Position numbers and translations under genes: made by a program
Part shown: in pieces, positions 15,453 to 22,926 of the stretch
Layout of the letters: each line of letters opens with the position of its first letter
Position numbering within the stretch: position 1 is the first letter of the stretch
Assembly (NCBI GenBank): GCA_944388825.1
Contig: CALXKG010000163.1
Span: forward strand, 1-27,102
Length of the DNA stretch: 27,102 nucleotides
Source of the DNA: an uncultured Clostridia bacterium
Lineage (GTDB): Bacteria > Bacillota > Clostridia > Oscillospirales > Ruminococcaceae
Direction of reading: 5' to 3'
Notes under the pieces: model-generated
The model's input: only the letters and a program-made list of their open reading frames with translations
Told to the model about the DNA's origin: nothing
Database searches by the model: none

Positions 15453-17198
15453 TCAATATGCCAGGTACGCGCCCTTTGCCGGGGAGGCGGCGTGTTCGGC
15501 GAACAGCCGGAGCACCCCGCTTTGATACCGCGCCGGTTTCGGCCGCCAGGCGGCCCGGCGCCTTTCCAGCTCCGCTGCCACCTCTTCCGGCGTGCAGCGC
15601 CTGCCCGCGATCCCGACGATCTCCAGCCGCCGCCCGGGGATATCCAGCTCGATCAGGTCCCCTTCCGCCACCAGCGCGATCGGGCCGCCGGATGCCGCTT
15701 CCGGGCTGACATGGCCGATCACCGGGCCGGTGGACGCGCCGGAAAAGCGGCCGTCGGTGATGAGGGCGATCGAGCGGCCGAGGGCGGCGTCCGAGCTGAT
15801 CGCCTCGGAGGTGTAAAACATCTCCGGCATCCCGGAGCCTTTCGGCCCTTCGTAGCGGATGAAGACCGCGTCGCCGGGGGAGACCCTGTGATGGAGGACG
15901 GTGTCGAGGCATTCCTCCTCGCTGTCAAAGGGGCGGGCGCGGAGGACGGCGTGGAACATCTCTTTCGGGCAGGCGGTGTGCTTGATGACCGCCCCTTCGG
16001 GGGCGAGGTTGCCTTTTAAGACCGCGACGCTGCCCCCCTCCCCCAGCGGCGCGGACGCCGGGCGGATGATGTCGGAAGCGGCGATATGCAGGCCGCGGCG
16101 GCGGTTGGAGGCCTCCAGCGCCTGCCGGCAGCGGTCGTAGTAGCCGGACTCCTTCAGCATCTCGAGGTTTTCGCCGAGGGTATGGCCGGTGACGGTCATC
16201 GCGTCCAGGTGGAGCGCGCCCCTGATCTCCTCCATCACCGCCGGGACGCCGCCCGCATAGTAGAAGAATTCCGCCGGCCAGCGGCCCGCCGGGCGGAGGT
16301 CCAGGATATAGGGGACGGTGCGGTGGAGGCGGTCGAAGGCGTCGATGTCAAGGTCGATCCCCGCCTCGTGGGCGATGGCCGGGAGGTGCAGGAGGCAGTT
16401 GGTGCTGCCCGACACCGCCGCGTGGACGAGGATCGCGTTTTCAAAGCTCTCGCGGGTCAGGAGCCTTTTGGGGGAAAGCTCGGGGTGGTACGCCATCTCG
16501 GCCGCCCGCCTGCCCGCCTCATAGGCGTAATTGAAAAGCTCCCCGCTTTCGGCCGGCAGCAGGGCGCTGCCGGGGAGGGCGAGGCCCAGCGCCTCCGCCA
16601 TCATCTGCATCGTCGAGGCGGTGCCGATAAAGCTGCACGCCCCGCAGGAAGGGCAGGCGTTCCGTTTGGCCCAGTCCAGTTTTTCTTCCCCGATCTCCCC
16701 CCGCTCGAACCGGGCGCTGTAGGCCCCCAGCTGTTCGAGGGTCAGAAGCTCCGGCCCCGCGTTCATCGTCCCGCCGGGGACGACGACCGACGGGATATCC
16801 GCCCGGACCAGGCCGATCAGGTTCCCGGGGAGGCCCTTGTCGCAGCTGGCGATAAAGACGCCGGCGTCAAAGGGGGTGGCGTTTGCGTGGATCTCGATCA
16901 TCCCGGCGATCATCTCCCGGGAGACGAGGGAAAAGTTGATGCCGTCGGTCCCCTGGCTCTCGCCGTCGCAGATGTCGGTGCAGAAATACCGCGCGCCGAA
17001 GCCGCCGCCGTCCGCCACACCCTTGCGGGCGGAGGCGACCAGCCTGTCCAGATGGGCGGAGCCGGGGTGGCTGTCGCCGAAAGTCGATTCGATCAGCACC
17101 TGCGGTTTGGAAAGGTCTTCGGGCGCCCAGCCGCTGCCGAGGCGGAGCGGGTCCATCTCGGGGGAGAGGCGGCGGGTCTGCTGGCTTTTGAGGGGCAT
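15453..17198 (-). CDS. IlvD/Edd-family dehydratase (dihydroxy-acid or sugar-acid dehydratase)
   Basis: 581 residues. Members dehydrate dihydroxy-acids or aldonic acids with an iron-sulphur cluster and Mg. Cluster motifs seen: ASCDKGLPGN (Cys119) and CPSCGACSFIGTASTMQ (Cys182, 185, 188). SRE, the C-terminal ITDGRFSGAS and GHVSPEAASGGPIALV are typical. The first cluster cysteine of IlvD (in PCNMHL) is replaced: the protein reads HPGSAHL at 44-50. Nearby Cys73 and Cys77 might serve instead. This points away from classical biosynthetic IlvD toward the sugar-acid dehydratase side (inference). No ilv, sugar-acid transport or aldolase gene is adjacent. AAGGAGG precedes the ATG; it has its own promoter and terminator. 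Confidence 0.85.
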   Translation of the reverse strand: MPLKSQQTRRLSPEMDPLRLGSGWAPEDLSKPQVLIESTFGDSHPGSAHLDRLVASARKGVADGGGFGARYFCTDICDGESQGTDGINFSLVSREMIAGMIEIHANATPFDAGVFIASCDKGLPGNLIGLVRADIPSVVVPGGTMNAGPELLTLEQLGAYSARFERGEIGEEKLDWAKRNACPSCGACSFIGTASTMQMMAEALGLALPGSALLPAESGELFNYAYEAGRRAAEMAYHPELSPKRLLTRESFENAILVHAAVSGSTNCLLHLPAIAHEAGIDLDIDAFDRLHRTVPYILDLRPAGRWPAEFFYYAGGVPAVMEEIRGALHLDAMTVTGHTLGENLEMLKESGYYDRCRQALEASNRRRGLHIAASDIIRPASAPLGEGGSVAVLKGNLAPEGAVIKHTACPKEMFHAVLRARPFDSEEECLDTVLHHRVSPGDAVFIRYEGPKGSGMPEMFYTSEAISSDAALGRSIALITDGRFSGASTGPVIGHVSPEAASGGPIALVAEGDLIELDIPGRRLEIVGIAGRRCTPEEVAAELERRRAAWRPKPARYQSGVLRLFAEHAASPAKGAYLAY

Positions 17199-17234
17199 AG
17201 GGGGTTCCTCCTTGTCGTCGTAGTGTATACGCCC

Positions 17235-17263
17235 ATCTTAGACCTTTTGGGGGAAGATGTCAA
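17235..17263 (-). promoter_or_regulatory. Sigma-A promoter of the dehydratase gene
   Basis: Minus-strand TTGACA (17263-17258), 17 bp, TAAGAT (17240-17235). A GTATAC palindrome at 17225-17230 lies at the expected transcription start, a plausible but short operator. Confidence 0.7.
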
Positions 17264-17345
17264 TGGGGATCCCCGGTTTTGCGGCGGCGCCCGCGGAGAA
17301 GCATAAGCCGGAAAGCGGCGGCGGAGAAAGGGCCTCTCCGGCAGC

Positions 17346-17374
17346 AAAAAAGGCCGCGGGACGGGCCCGCAGCC
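17346..17374 (-). terminator. Terminator of the padR operon
   Basis: Nine-bp stem (GGCCGCGGG at 17352-17360 with CCCGCAGCC at 17366-17374, one G-T pair), then six T residues on the minus strand. Confidence 0.85.
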
Positions 17375-17396
17375 TTTGCATCCAGATAGGAACGTA

Positions 17397-18086
17397 TCAT
17401 TTCGTCCGCATCGTCTCCAGAATGGTCGAGATGATGCCGCAGAGGACGCCGCCCATCGGGAAAAACACCCACGCCGGGTGCCATGCGTTCATAAATACCC
17501 CAAAGAAGAAAAACAGGGCGGTGGCGGTCAGCATGATGATCGAGCTGAACGTCTTCTCGGCCCGGCGGATCCGGGCGTTCTGCCGCTCCCGCAGTTCGTC
17601 GCCCAGGGGGAGGCCCATCTGGAGCAGCCTTTTGCCCCGGGTATACCGGAGGGCCGAAGCGGTGATGACCGCGGCGCCAAGCCCGCCCAGCAGCAGCAGC
17701 GCCGAGACGGAAACCGCGTCGGCGGCATAATAGATCTCCTCCAGCATGATGCAGGCGACCAGCCCCAGCACGCAGAGGACGATCCCAAACCCCAGCCCCC
17801 GGGAAAAACGGCGGCCCAGCAGCGCATAATCGCCGGCCAGCCGGGCCTGCCGGGCGTCCGCGTCCATCCCGATCGGCTCCACCCCCAGCTCGGCGCAGAT
17901 CTCCTCCATGCTGCCGAACTCGCTGACGACGATGCCCAGCGCCTCGTCCTCGTTTTTGCCCCAGCTTAAAAGGGCCTCGTACTTGTCTTCCGCCGACTCC
18001 ATCAGCTTCTGGCGCATCTCGGCCGCCTGGTCGGTGCGGGGCATCAGGTAAAAGAGGTTGTCGACATAATCGGTTACTTTACTCAT
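17397..18086 (-). CDS. HAAS/DUF1700-type membrane protein
   Basis: 229 residues from the ATG at 18086. The first 80 residues are a soluble helical domain (VDNLFYLMPRTDQAAEMRQKL, then ALGIVVSEFGSMEEICAELG) of the kind placed before membrane segments in PadR-linked HAAS/DUF1700 proteins. Four hydrophobic segments follow: GFGIVLCVLGLVACIM, VSALLLLGGLGAAVITA, IIMLTATALFFFFGVFMNA and VFFPMGGVLCGIISTIL. The role is unknown; such pairs are thought to sense envelope or cytoplasmic signals. The start overlaps the padR stop by four bases, so it is coupled to the regulator. The 46 codons upstream belong to padR in another frame and are rejected. Confidence 0.85.
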   Translation of the reverse strand: MSKVTDYVDNLFYLMPRTDQAAEMRQKLMESAEDKYEALLSWGKNEDEALGIVVSEFGSMEEICAELGVEPIGMDADARQARLAGDYALLGRRFSRGLGFGIVLCVLGLVACIMLEEIYYAADAVSVSALLLLGGLGAAVITASALRYTRGKRLLQMGLPLGDELRERQNARIRRAEKTFSSIIMLTATALFFFFGVFMNAWHPAWVFFPMGGVLCGIISTILETMRTK

Positions 18087-18493
18087 TTGGATTCTCCTTT
18101 CGGCGCGGGGGATCTTTCGTTGGCGAATATGCCGTCCAGCGCCGCCCGTTCCGGCGGCGGGGCAAGGGCCGGGCGGAGGGCGAACCGGTCGATCAAGTCC
18201 TTGGTCTCCGCCCACTCGGTACACTTGTCCCGGAAGTACTGGAAGCCCGCGCCGGTGATGTGGAAGTAGGTGCGCTTGCGGCCCTGGGTCTCGCTGCCCT
18301 CATAAGAGCGGACCATCCCGTTTTTCTCCAGCCTGGAGAGGACGGAATAAAGGGTCGTCTCCTTCATCTGGTAGCTGCGGCCGCTGCGGGCCGCGATCTC
18401 CTGGAGCAGGTTATAGCCGTAGGAGTCCTTCTCCGAAAGGAGGCCCAGGACGATCAGGTCGTTATAACCCCGCAGGATGTCGCTTCCGATCAA
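18083..18493 (-). CDS. PadR-family transcriptional regulator
   Basis: 136 residues. The N-terminal winged helix shows the PadR pattern: VLGLLSEKDSYGYNLLQEI, the recognition region KETTLYSVLSRLEKNGMV and the wing RKRTYFHITGAG. A short C-terminal helix presumably dimerises. The start codon is TTG at 18493, preceded by AAAGGCGG; no ATG or GTG is available in that position. It is the first gene of a two-gene operon with the HAAS protein, and probably autoregulatory through the direct repeats at 18514-18534. Confidence 0.92.
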   Translation of the reverse strand: MIGSDILRGYNDLIVLGLLSEKDSYGYNLLQEIAARSGRSYQMKETTLYSVLSRLEKNGMVRSYEGSETQGRKRTYFHITGAGFQYFRDKCTEWAETKDLIDRFALRPALAPPPERAALDGIFANERSPAPKGESK

Positions 18494-18513
18494 TCAATCA
18501 CCGCCTTTACTCT

Positions 18514-18569
18514 ATCTGTCGTAGTACATCTGTCATGGTAATTATAGCATTTGGTGGAGTAGTTGTCAA
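18514..18569 (-). promoter_or_regulatory. padR promoter with candidate operator repeats
   Basis: Minus-strand TTGACA (18569-18564), 17 bp, TATAAT (18546-18541): a near-perfect promoter, so strong that repression is likely. Just downstream, two direct copies of ATCTGTC (plus strand, 18514-18520 and 18528-18534), 14 bp apart, flank GTAGTAC. This is a plausible PadR site. Confidence 0.65.
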
Positions 18570-18593
18570 GGGGGAGATGGAAAAATTAACTCT

Positions 18594-18901
18594 AACAACT
18601 TAATGCAAACGCACCACCTAAAAGGCTCCCTCCCCGAGTCGCGTTTTGTGATTTTCTCCGCAGGAGAAAATGCTAGCCATGCCGTACGGCTGGCAAACAA
18701 AACCGATGAGCGAAGCGGGGAGCTTGTCATCGAATATGACTGAAGGAGTAAGGTTATTCAGCAAAGCTGAATAACCAAAAAAATAAAACTTTTAAAAGAA
18801 AAACAGCTTTCGCTTGTTTTTCTCACTCCTTCCGGCGCATCCGCGCCACCTCCCTCGGAGAGGGAGGCCGGGGTTTGCGCCTTCTGAAAAGTTGTATTGT
18901 T
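18594..18901. repeat. Family 2 dispersed hairpin repeat, copy C
   Basis: About 308 bp, matching 22553-22862. Stems include TTTTCTCC/GGAGAAAA (near 18653), GCTAGCC/GGCTGGC, GTCAT/ATGAC (18726-18740), GGTTATTCAGC/GCTGAATAACC (18752-18776), GGCGC/GCGCC and CCTCCCTC/GAGGGAGG (18849-18867). Ends: AACAACTT on the left, AAGTTGTATTGTTAA on the right. No coding gene. It directly abuts family 1 copy B. Confidence 0.8.
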
Positions 18902-18904
18902 AAA

Positions 18905-19136
18905 TTAACAATATAAATTTTGAGCATTGAATGTTTATTTCGCTGCCCTTAAGGCAGCGACAAAGTTTCACTTTGATGGACCAAAGGCGCTGCCTTTGGA
19001 ATCCGGTCAAGGAGCAAGCCCCTTGACAATCCCATATCCGCCGCGGCGTGATTTTTCCGCCCCACCCGCGTAGGACCGGCCGTGGGAGGCCGGTCTTCGG
19101 GACGCCGGTTGGACGCTTGGAAAGTTTGTATTGTTG
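18905..19136. repeat. Family 1 dispersed hairpin repeat, copy B
   Basis: About 230 bp with imperfect terminal inverted repeats of about 16 bp: left TTAACAATATAAATTT at 18905-18920, right AAAGTTTGTATTGTTG at 19121-19136. It has the same hairpin order as copy A. The fourth stem is GTCAAGG (19006-19012) with CCTTGAC (19021-19027), differing from copy A by two paired changes. It lies between the secF terminator and repeat C. Confidence 0.8.
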
Positions 19137-19145
19137 AAATAAAAT

Positions 19146-19178
19146 AAAAGGCCCCCTGCCGGAGACAGGGAACCTTTT
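19146..19178 (-). terminator. Terminator of secD-secF
   Basis: Stem of about 13 bp with G-T wobbles (19146-19158 with 19166-19178). On the minus strand it is followed by a T-rich tail (TTTTATTTTA) running into the end of repeat B. Confidence 0.8.
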
Positions 19179-19201
19179 GAAGCAGGCAAAGCGTAAAAGC
19201 C

Positions 19202-20200
19202 TTACGCGCCGGCCTTCGCCTTTTTGCCCTTTTTCGCCTGGTGTTCCTTCCAGAGCACCCAGGAGGGGCCGCAGAGGCAGATGGTCGAGTAAGAGCCGGA
19301 GATCAGGCCGACGATCAGCGGCAGGGTGAAGGTGACGATCGAATCGACGCCGTTGAGGGCCGCCGCCGCGCAGACGATGATCATCGAGCCGACGGTCGTG
19401 ACGTTGGTGTGGATCGCGCGGGTGAAGGACTGGTTGATCGAGAGGTTGACCAGCTCGCTGGGGGTCAGCTTGCCGCCGTAGAGCCGTTCGTTCTCGCGGA
19501 CACGGTCGTAAATGACGATGGTGTCGTTGACCGAGTAGCCCAGGATGACCAGCAGGATCGCGACGAAGTTGTCGTCCAGCGGCATCCGGAAGATCGCAAA
19601 GGTCGCGTAGACCATGCACAGGTCGTGGACAAGCGCCACCATCGCGAAGACGCCGGCCGACCAGCCGCCGATCTTGCGGAAGCGCAGCGCGATATAGATG
19701 ACCATGATGACCGCCGCAAAGCCGACCGCCACCAGGCACTTGAGCAGGAAGTCCAGGCCCATCGTCGGGGAGACGGCGTTGACCGAGACGGCGGTAATGT
19801 CGTTGTCGGGGAACCGCTCCTGGAGGGCGTCGTTCATCGCGTTCTGCTCCTCGACGTCCATTGTGACGTCAGAGGGGAAGTTGACGGTAAAGTTGGCGGC
19901 GCCGGTCATCAGGTCTTCCGAACCGGCGACCTCGGCGTCGTAGCCGGTGATCTCCTCGACCGCCGCGTGGAAGTCGTCCTCGGCGATGGAGCCGGTGTAG
20001 GAATAGGTGGCGATCGTACCGCCCGAGAACTGGATGTCCAGCGTCACGCCGAAAAAGATGGTGACCAGCAGCGCGATGCCCAGCAGGACGCCCGAAAAGG
20101 CGTAGTAGACATACCGGTACTTGCAGAAATCAATGTGGGGGCAGAAGATGCCCTTCGGGGTCTGGACGAGGTTTTCAATTTTCTCGCGATCGTAACTCAT
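19202..20200 (-). CDS. secF: Protein translocase subunit SecF
   Basis: 332 residues from the ATG at 20200. SecF works with SecD, using the proton gradient to complete Sec-dependent export. The N-terminal soluble tail (MSYDREKIENLVQT) leads to TM1 (YAFSGVLLGIALLVTIFFGV), then the periplasmic-side P1 domain starting DIQFSGGTIATYSYTG, and five more membrane segments. The family signature YSVNDTIVIYDRVREN and the C-terminal VCAAAALNGVDSIVTFTLPLIVGLISGSYS are intact. It overlaps the secD stop by four bases. The last residues are Lys/Ala-rich. Confidence 0.96.
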   Translation of the reverse strand: MSYDREKIENLVQTPKGIFCPHIDFCKYRYVYYAFSGVLLGIALLVTIFFGVTLDIQFSGGTIATYSYTGSIAEDDFHAAVEEITGYDAEVAGSEDLMTGAANFTVNFPSDVTMDVEEQNAMNDALQERFPDNDITAVSVNAVSPTMGLDFLLKCLVAVGFAAVIMVIYIALRFRKIGGWSAGVFAMVALVHDLCMVYATFAIFRMPLDDNFVAILLVILGYSVNDTIVIYDRVRENERLYGGKLTPSELVNLSINQSFTRAIHTNVTTVGSMIIVCAAAALNGVDSIVTFTLPLIVGLISGSYSTICLCGPSWVLWKEHQAKKGKKAKAGA

Positions 20201-21597
20201 TTCTGTTTGACACCTCCATACAGATAAGGCTTGCGGAGGCATTTAAACCGCGACAGGCTCTTGAGCATCAGCCGGGACGCGGTGACGCCGAAGACGAAGT
20301 TTAAGATACAGCCGACCAGCAGGGTATAGCCGAAGGAATAGATGGTGCCGGCGGTGGACGCGCCGAACATGAAGAAGAGGGGGCTTAGGAGCTTGCCGAA
20401 GAAGGAATCGGTCGGGCCGAAGGACCCCATCAGGATGATCGCGACGATGATGGTGGTGAGGTTGCCGTCCAAGATCGCCGAGAAGGCGCGCTCGAAGCCG
20501 AGGGAGATCGCGCCGTCGATCGACTTGCCGCCGCAGACCTCCTCCTTGATGCGGGTGAAGGTGATGACGTTGGCGTCGACGCCCATGCCGATGCCGAGGA
20601 TGACGCCGGCGATGCCGGGCAGGGTCAGGGTAAAGGACGGGACAAAGCCGAAGAAGCCGGAGATCGCGGCGATCGAGACGGCGACCTGGCCCATCAGCGC
20701 GAAGATCGCGACGAAGCCGGGCAGCCGGAAGAAGATGACCATGTAGATGCAGATGCAGACAAAGGCGATCGCGCCGGCGACGACCATGACGTCGCGGGCG
20801 CCAAGGCCGAGGGTCGGGTTGATGGTCGAGTAGTTCTCGGCGATCAGGTTAAAGGGCAGCGCGCCGGAGTTGATCTTGTTGGCGAGGGAGGTCGCCTCCT
20901 CGGCGGTAAAGTTGCCGGTGATCGACGCGCGGCCGTCGGTGATGGCCTGGTTGACCGACGGGTAGGAAACCATTTCATCGTCCAGCCAGATGGAGATGAC
21001 GCCGTGGCTCTCCGCCAGACGGGAAGTCGCCTCGGCAAAGGCGTCCCGGCCGGAGTCGTTGAGGTTCAAGCTGACGCCGTAGGTATTGTTCTGCTGGTCG
21101 TAGTAGGGGTAGGCCTCGGCGACGTCCTCGCCGTCGATGATGATATTCTCGGCGGTGACGCCGGAAGGCGCGCCGGTGGAATCGACCTCATTGCCCTCCC
21201 GGAAGGTGAGGACGGCGGTATCGCCCAGCTCCTCAATAGCCGCCTGGGGGTCAAAATCGGTCTCCCCCTCTTTCCAGGGAAAGCGGACGATGATGCGGTA
21301 GTGGGTATAGTCGACGTAGACCTCCGAGTCGGTGATGTTGAGCGAGACCAGCCGGGAGTTGATGACCTCCTTGGCCGCGTCCATCTGGGCCTCGGTCGCC
21401 TCGACCCCTTCCGGCGGGGTAAAGGTGACGTCGACGCCGCCGCGGATGTCGATGCCCCAGCGGATATCGTTCCCGCCTTTGATGTAGACCGTTTCCTTAT
21501 CGCCGTAGACCGTCTTGAACCCGAAAAGGCTGAGCAGGGTCAGGACGACGATGAAGATCGAGACGATAAAGAATACCGGCCTTGGCACTCGTTTCAT
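20197..21597 (-). CDS. secD: Protein translocase subunit SecD
   Basis: 466 residues from the ATG at 21597, preceded by GGAGGAATTGG; longer frames upstream are rejected because they cross the promoter. TM1 is FFIVSIFIVVLTLLSLFGF. The first extracytoplasmic motif DIRGGVDVTFTPP matches the SecD D1 signature. The body includes ATSRLAESHGVISIWLDDEMVSYPSVNQAI and the TM region with GMGVDANVITFTRIKEE. It is the first gene of secD-secF, which are separate but overlapping here rather than fused. No yajC is adjacent. The leader contains a terminator-like hairpin. Confidence 0.96.
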   Translation of the reverse strand: MKRVPRPVFFIVSIFIVVLTLLSLFGFKTVYGDKETVYIKGGNDIRWGIDIRGGVDVTFTPPEGVEATEAQMDAAKEVINSRLVSLNITDSEVYVDYTHYRIIVRFPWKEGETDFDPQAAIEELGDTAVLTFREGNEVDSTGAPSGVTAENIIIDGEDVAEAYPYYDQQNNTYGVSLNLNDSGRDAFAEATSRLAESHGVISIWLDDEMVSYPSVNQAITDGRASITGNFTAEEATSLANKINSGALPFNLIAENYSTINPTLGLGARDVMVVAGAIAFVCICIYMVIFFRLPGFVAIFALMGQVAVSIAAISGFFGFVPSFTLTLPGIAGVILGIGMGVDANVITFTRIKEEVCGGKSIDGAISLGFERAFSAILDGNLTTIIVAIILMGSFGPTDSFFGKLLSPLFFMFGASTAGTIYSFGYTLLVGCILNFVFGVTASRLMLKSLSRFKCLRKPYLYGGVKQK

Positions 21598-21640
21598 GTA
21601 ACCAATTCCTCCAATGCAGTGAAAATCCGTGCCATCCGTG

Positions 21641-21672
21641 AAAAAGCCCCCGAGGGTTTCGCCCTGAGGGAC
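21641..21672 (-). other. Terminator-like hairpin in the secD leader
   Basis: In the roughly 105-base secD leader, an imperfect stem (CCCTC-AGGG with CCCT-CGGGGG) is followed by CTTTTT on the minus strand, about 45 bases before the start codon. It could act as an attenuator. It might equally be chance in a GC-rich leader. Confidence 0.4.
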
Positions 21673-21709
21673 AGCGGGGAAATCCCCAAAAACAGCACTA
21701 CATAGGGTT

Positions 21710-21738
21710 ATTATACGCAAATCCCCCTGAAAAGTCAA
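21710..21738 (-). promoter_or_regulatory. Sigma-A promoter of secD-secF
   Basis: Minus-strand TTGACT (21738-21733), 17 bp, TATAAT (21715-21710). Its -35 lies about 75 bp from the -35 of the divergent queT promoter. Confidence 0.7.
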
Positions 21739-21814
21739 GCGCCGGGAGAGGGTTGGGGGCGGGCGTTTTGCAAACATTCCATGAACTGGGAAAGAAAACG
21801 CGCGCAAGCGGCTA

Positions 21815-21843
21815 TTGCCATCCGGGGAAGAGTGTGCTACAAT
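21815..21843 (+). promoter_or_regulatory. Sigma-A promoter of queT
   Basis: Plus-strand TTGCCA (21815-21820), 17 bp, TACAAT (21838-21843), giving a long leader of about 133 bases before the queT ATG. Confidence 0.65.
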
Positions 21844-21849
21844 AAAGGC

Positions 21850-21982
21850 GCACCGGCAATATCCCTCCGCTTCACCCGTGCCCGGCGGGGGGCAGGGCCG
21901 GAAGGCAGGCGGGCGCCCCGAAGCGGTCAGAGAAGCCGGGGGCCGGCCGGAAATTCCGCTGCACGGAGAAAATGAGGTTATA
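21850..21982 (+). other. Structured GC-rich leader of queT, candidate cis-regulatory RNA
   Basis: Between the promoter and queT the transcript can pair CCGCTTC (21867-21873) with GAAGCGG (21920-21926), enclosing several GC-rich segments. A smaller CGG/CCG hairpin lies just before the GAGG ribosome site (21974-21977). queT genes are often controlled by preQ1 riboswitches. I do not see the class I core, and I cannot confirm class II or III by eye. Confidence 0.35.
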
Positions 21983-22540
21983 ATGAAAGAAACAAATGTG
22001 ACAAAACTGGTTAAAATCGCGCTGATCGGCGCGCTCTACGCCGTCCTGACCCTTGCGGTCGCGCCCATCTCTTTCGGCACCGTACAGTTCCGGGTGAGCG
22101 AGGCGCTGATGGTCCTGCCGCTCTTTTCGCCGCTGGGCATCTGGGGGGTCGTGTTCGGCTGCTTTTTCTCCAACCTGGTGGGCTTCCTGGCCGGGATCAA
22201 CCCGACCGGGCTGATCGACTCGGCCGTCGGGACGCTGGCGACGCTGCTGGCGGCGGCCTCCGTCTACGGGATCGGGCGCAGCCCGCTGCCCAGCCCGGCC
22301 AAGGCGCTGCTCTCCCCCATCCCGACCATCCTGTTCAACGGGGCGATCGTCGGGGCGGAGCTGGCCTACGTCTTCGGCGGGGAACCGGGGCAGTCGTTTG
22401 CCGCCGCCTGGGCTTTCCAGGGGGTATCGGTCGCCGCCGGGGAACTGGCGGTCTGCTATACGCTGGGGATGGCGCTCGCCTTTGCGTTCTACCGCGCCGG
22501 TCTGTATAAAAAGCTGTTTCCTTCCGCGAAAACGGCTTAA
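21983..22540 (+). CDS. queT: QueT-family transporter (ECF substrate-binding subunit, queuosine precursor)
   Basis: 185 residues from the ATG at 21983, after GAGG. It is a hydrophobic protein with about five or six membrane segments. The family stretch VAPISFGTVQFRVSEALMV, followed by LFSPLGIWGVVFGCFFSN and GLIDSAVGTLATLLAA, marks the QueT (COG4708) group. These S-components are thought to import preQ0/preQ1-type queuosine precursors with a shared energy-coupling module, which is not encoded here. It is the only plus-strand gene in the window and is divergent from secD. Upstream codons back to 21815 overlap the promoter and are rejected. Repeat D and a strong terminator follow. Confidence 0.92.
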   Translation: MKETNVTKLVKIALIGALYAVLTLAVAPISFGTVQFRVSEALMVLPLFSPLGIWGVVFGCFFSNLVGFLAGINPTGLIDSAVGTLATLLAAASVYGIGRSPLPSPAKALLSPIPTILFNGAIVGAELAYVFGGEPGQSFAAAWAFQGVSVAAGELAVCYTLGMALAFAFYRAGLYKKLFPSAKTA

Positions 22541-22552
22541 ACGCTTAAGTAT

Positions 22553-22862
22553 AACAACTTGATGGAAACGCACTACCTAAAAGGCTCCCTCCCCGAGTCG
22601 CGTTTTGTGGTTTTCTCCGCAGGAGAAAATGCCAGCCATGCCGTACGGCTGGCAAACAAAACCGATGAGCAAAGCGGGGAGCTTGTCGGCGAATGCCGAC
22701 TGAAGGAATGTGGTTAGACAGCTTACTGTATAACCACATAGGCAAAATCGTTTGAAGGAAAAACAGCTTTCGCTTGTTTTTCCCACTCCTTCCGGCGCAT
22801 CCGCGCCACCTCCCTCAGAGAGGGAGGCCGGGGTTCGTGCCTTCTGTAAAGTTGTATTATTA
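22553..22862. repeat. Family 2 dispersed hairpin repeat, copy D
   Basis: About 310 bp, closely matching 18594-18901, with imperfect terminal inverted repeats (left ATAACAACTT, right AAGTTGTATTATTAA). Stems include TTTTCTCC/GGAGAAAA, GCCAGCC/GGCTGGC, GTCGGC/GCCGAC (22686-22701), GTGGTTA with TAACCAC and CCTCCCTC/GAGGGAGG. It begins 12 bases after the queT stop and ends just before the shared terminator. No coding gene. Confidence 0.8.
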
Positions 22863-22874
22863 AATAAAAAAGAT

Positions 22875-22916
22875 AAAAAGCCCCCTGTCCCGCTCTGACC
22901 GGGACAGGGGGCTTTT
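22875..22916. terminator. Bidirectional terminator between queT and the AraC-family gene
   Basis: Perfect stem of about 13 bp (AGCCCCCTGTCCCG with its complement) flanked by A and T runs on both sides. It can end convergent transcripts from queT (through repeat D) and from the AraC-type gene. Confidence 0.92.
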
Positions 22917-22926
22917 TCTGCCGATT

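Noticed and set aside
16086..17306. 406-codon plus-strand open frame opposite the dehydratase gene
   Set aside because: A GC-rich antisense shadow with low-complexity Arg/Gly/Ala composition; the minus-strand gene has clear family motifs.
22545..22786. Small minus-strand frames in repeat D
   Set aside because: They translate the hairpin repeat, lack ribosome sites, and the matching frame is not kept intact in copy C.
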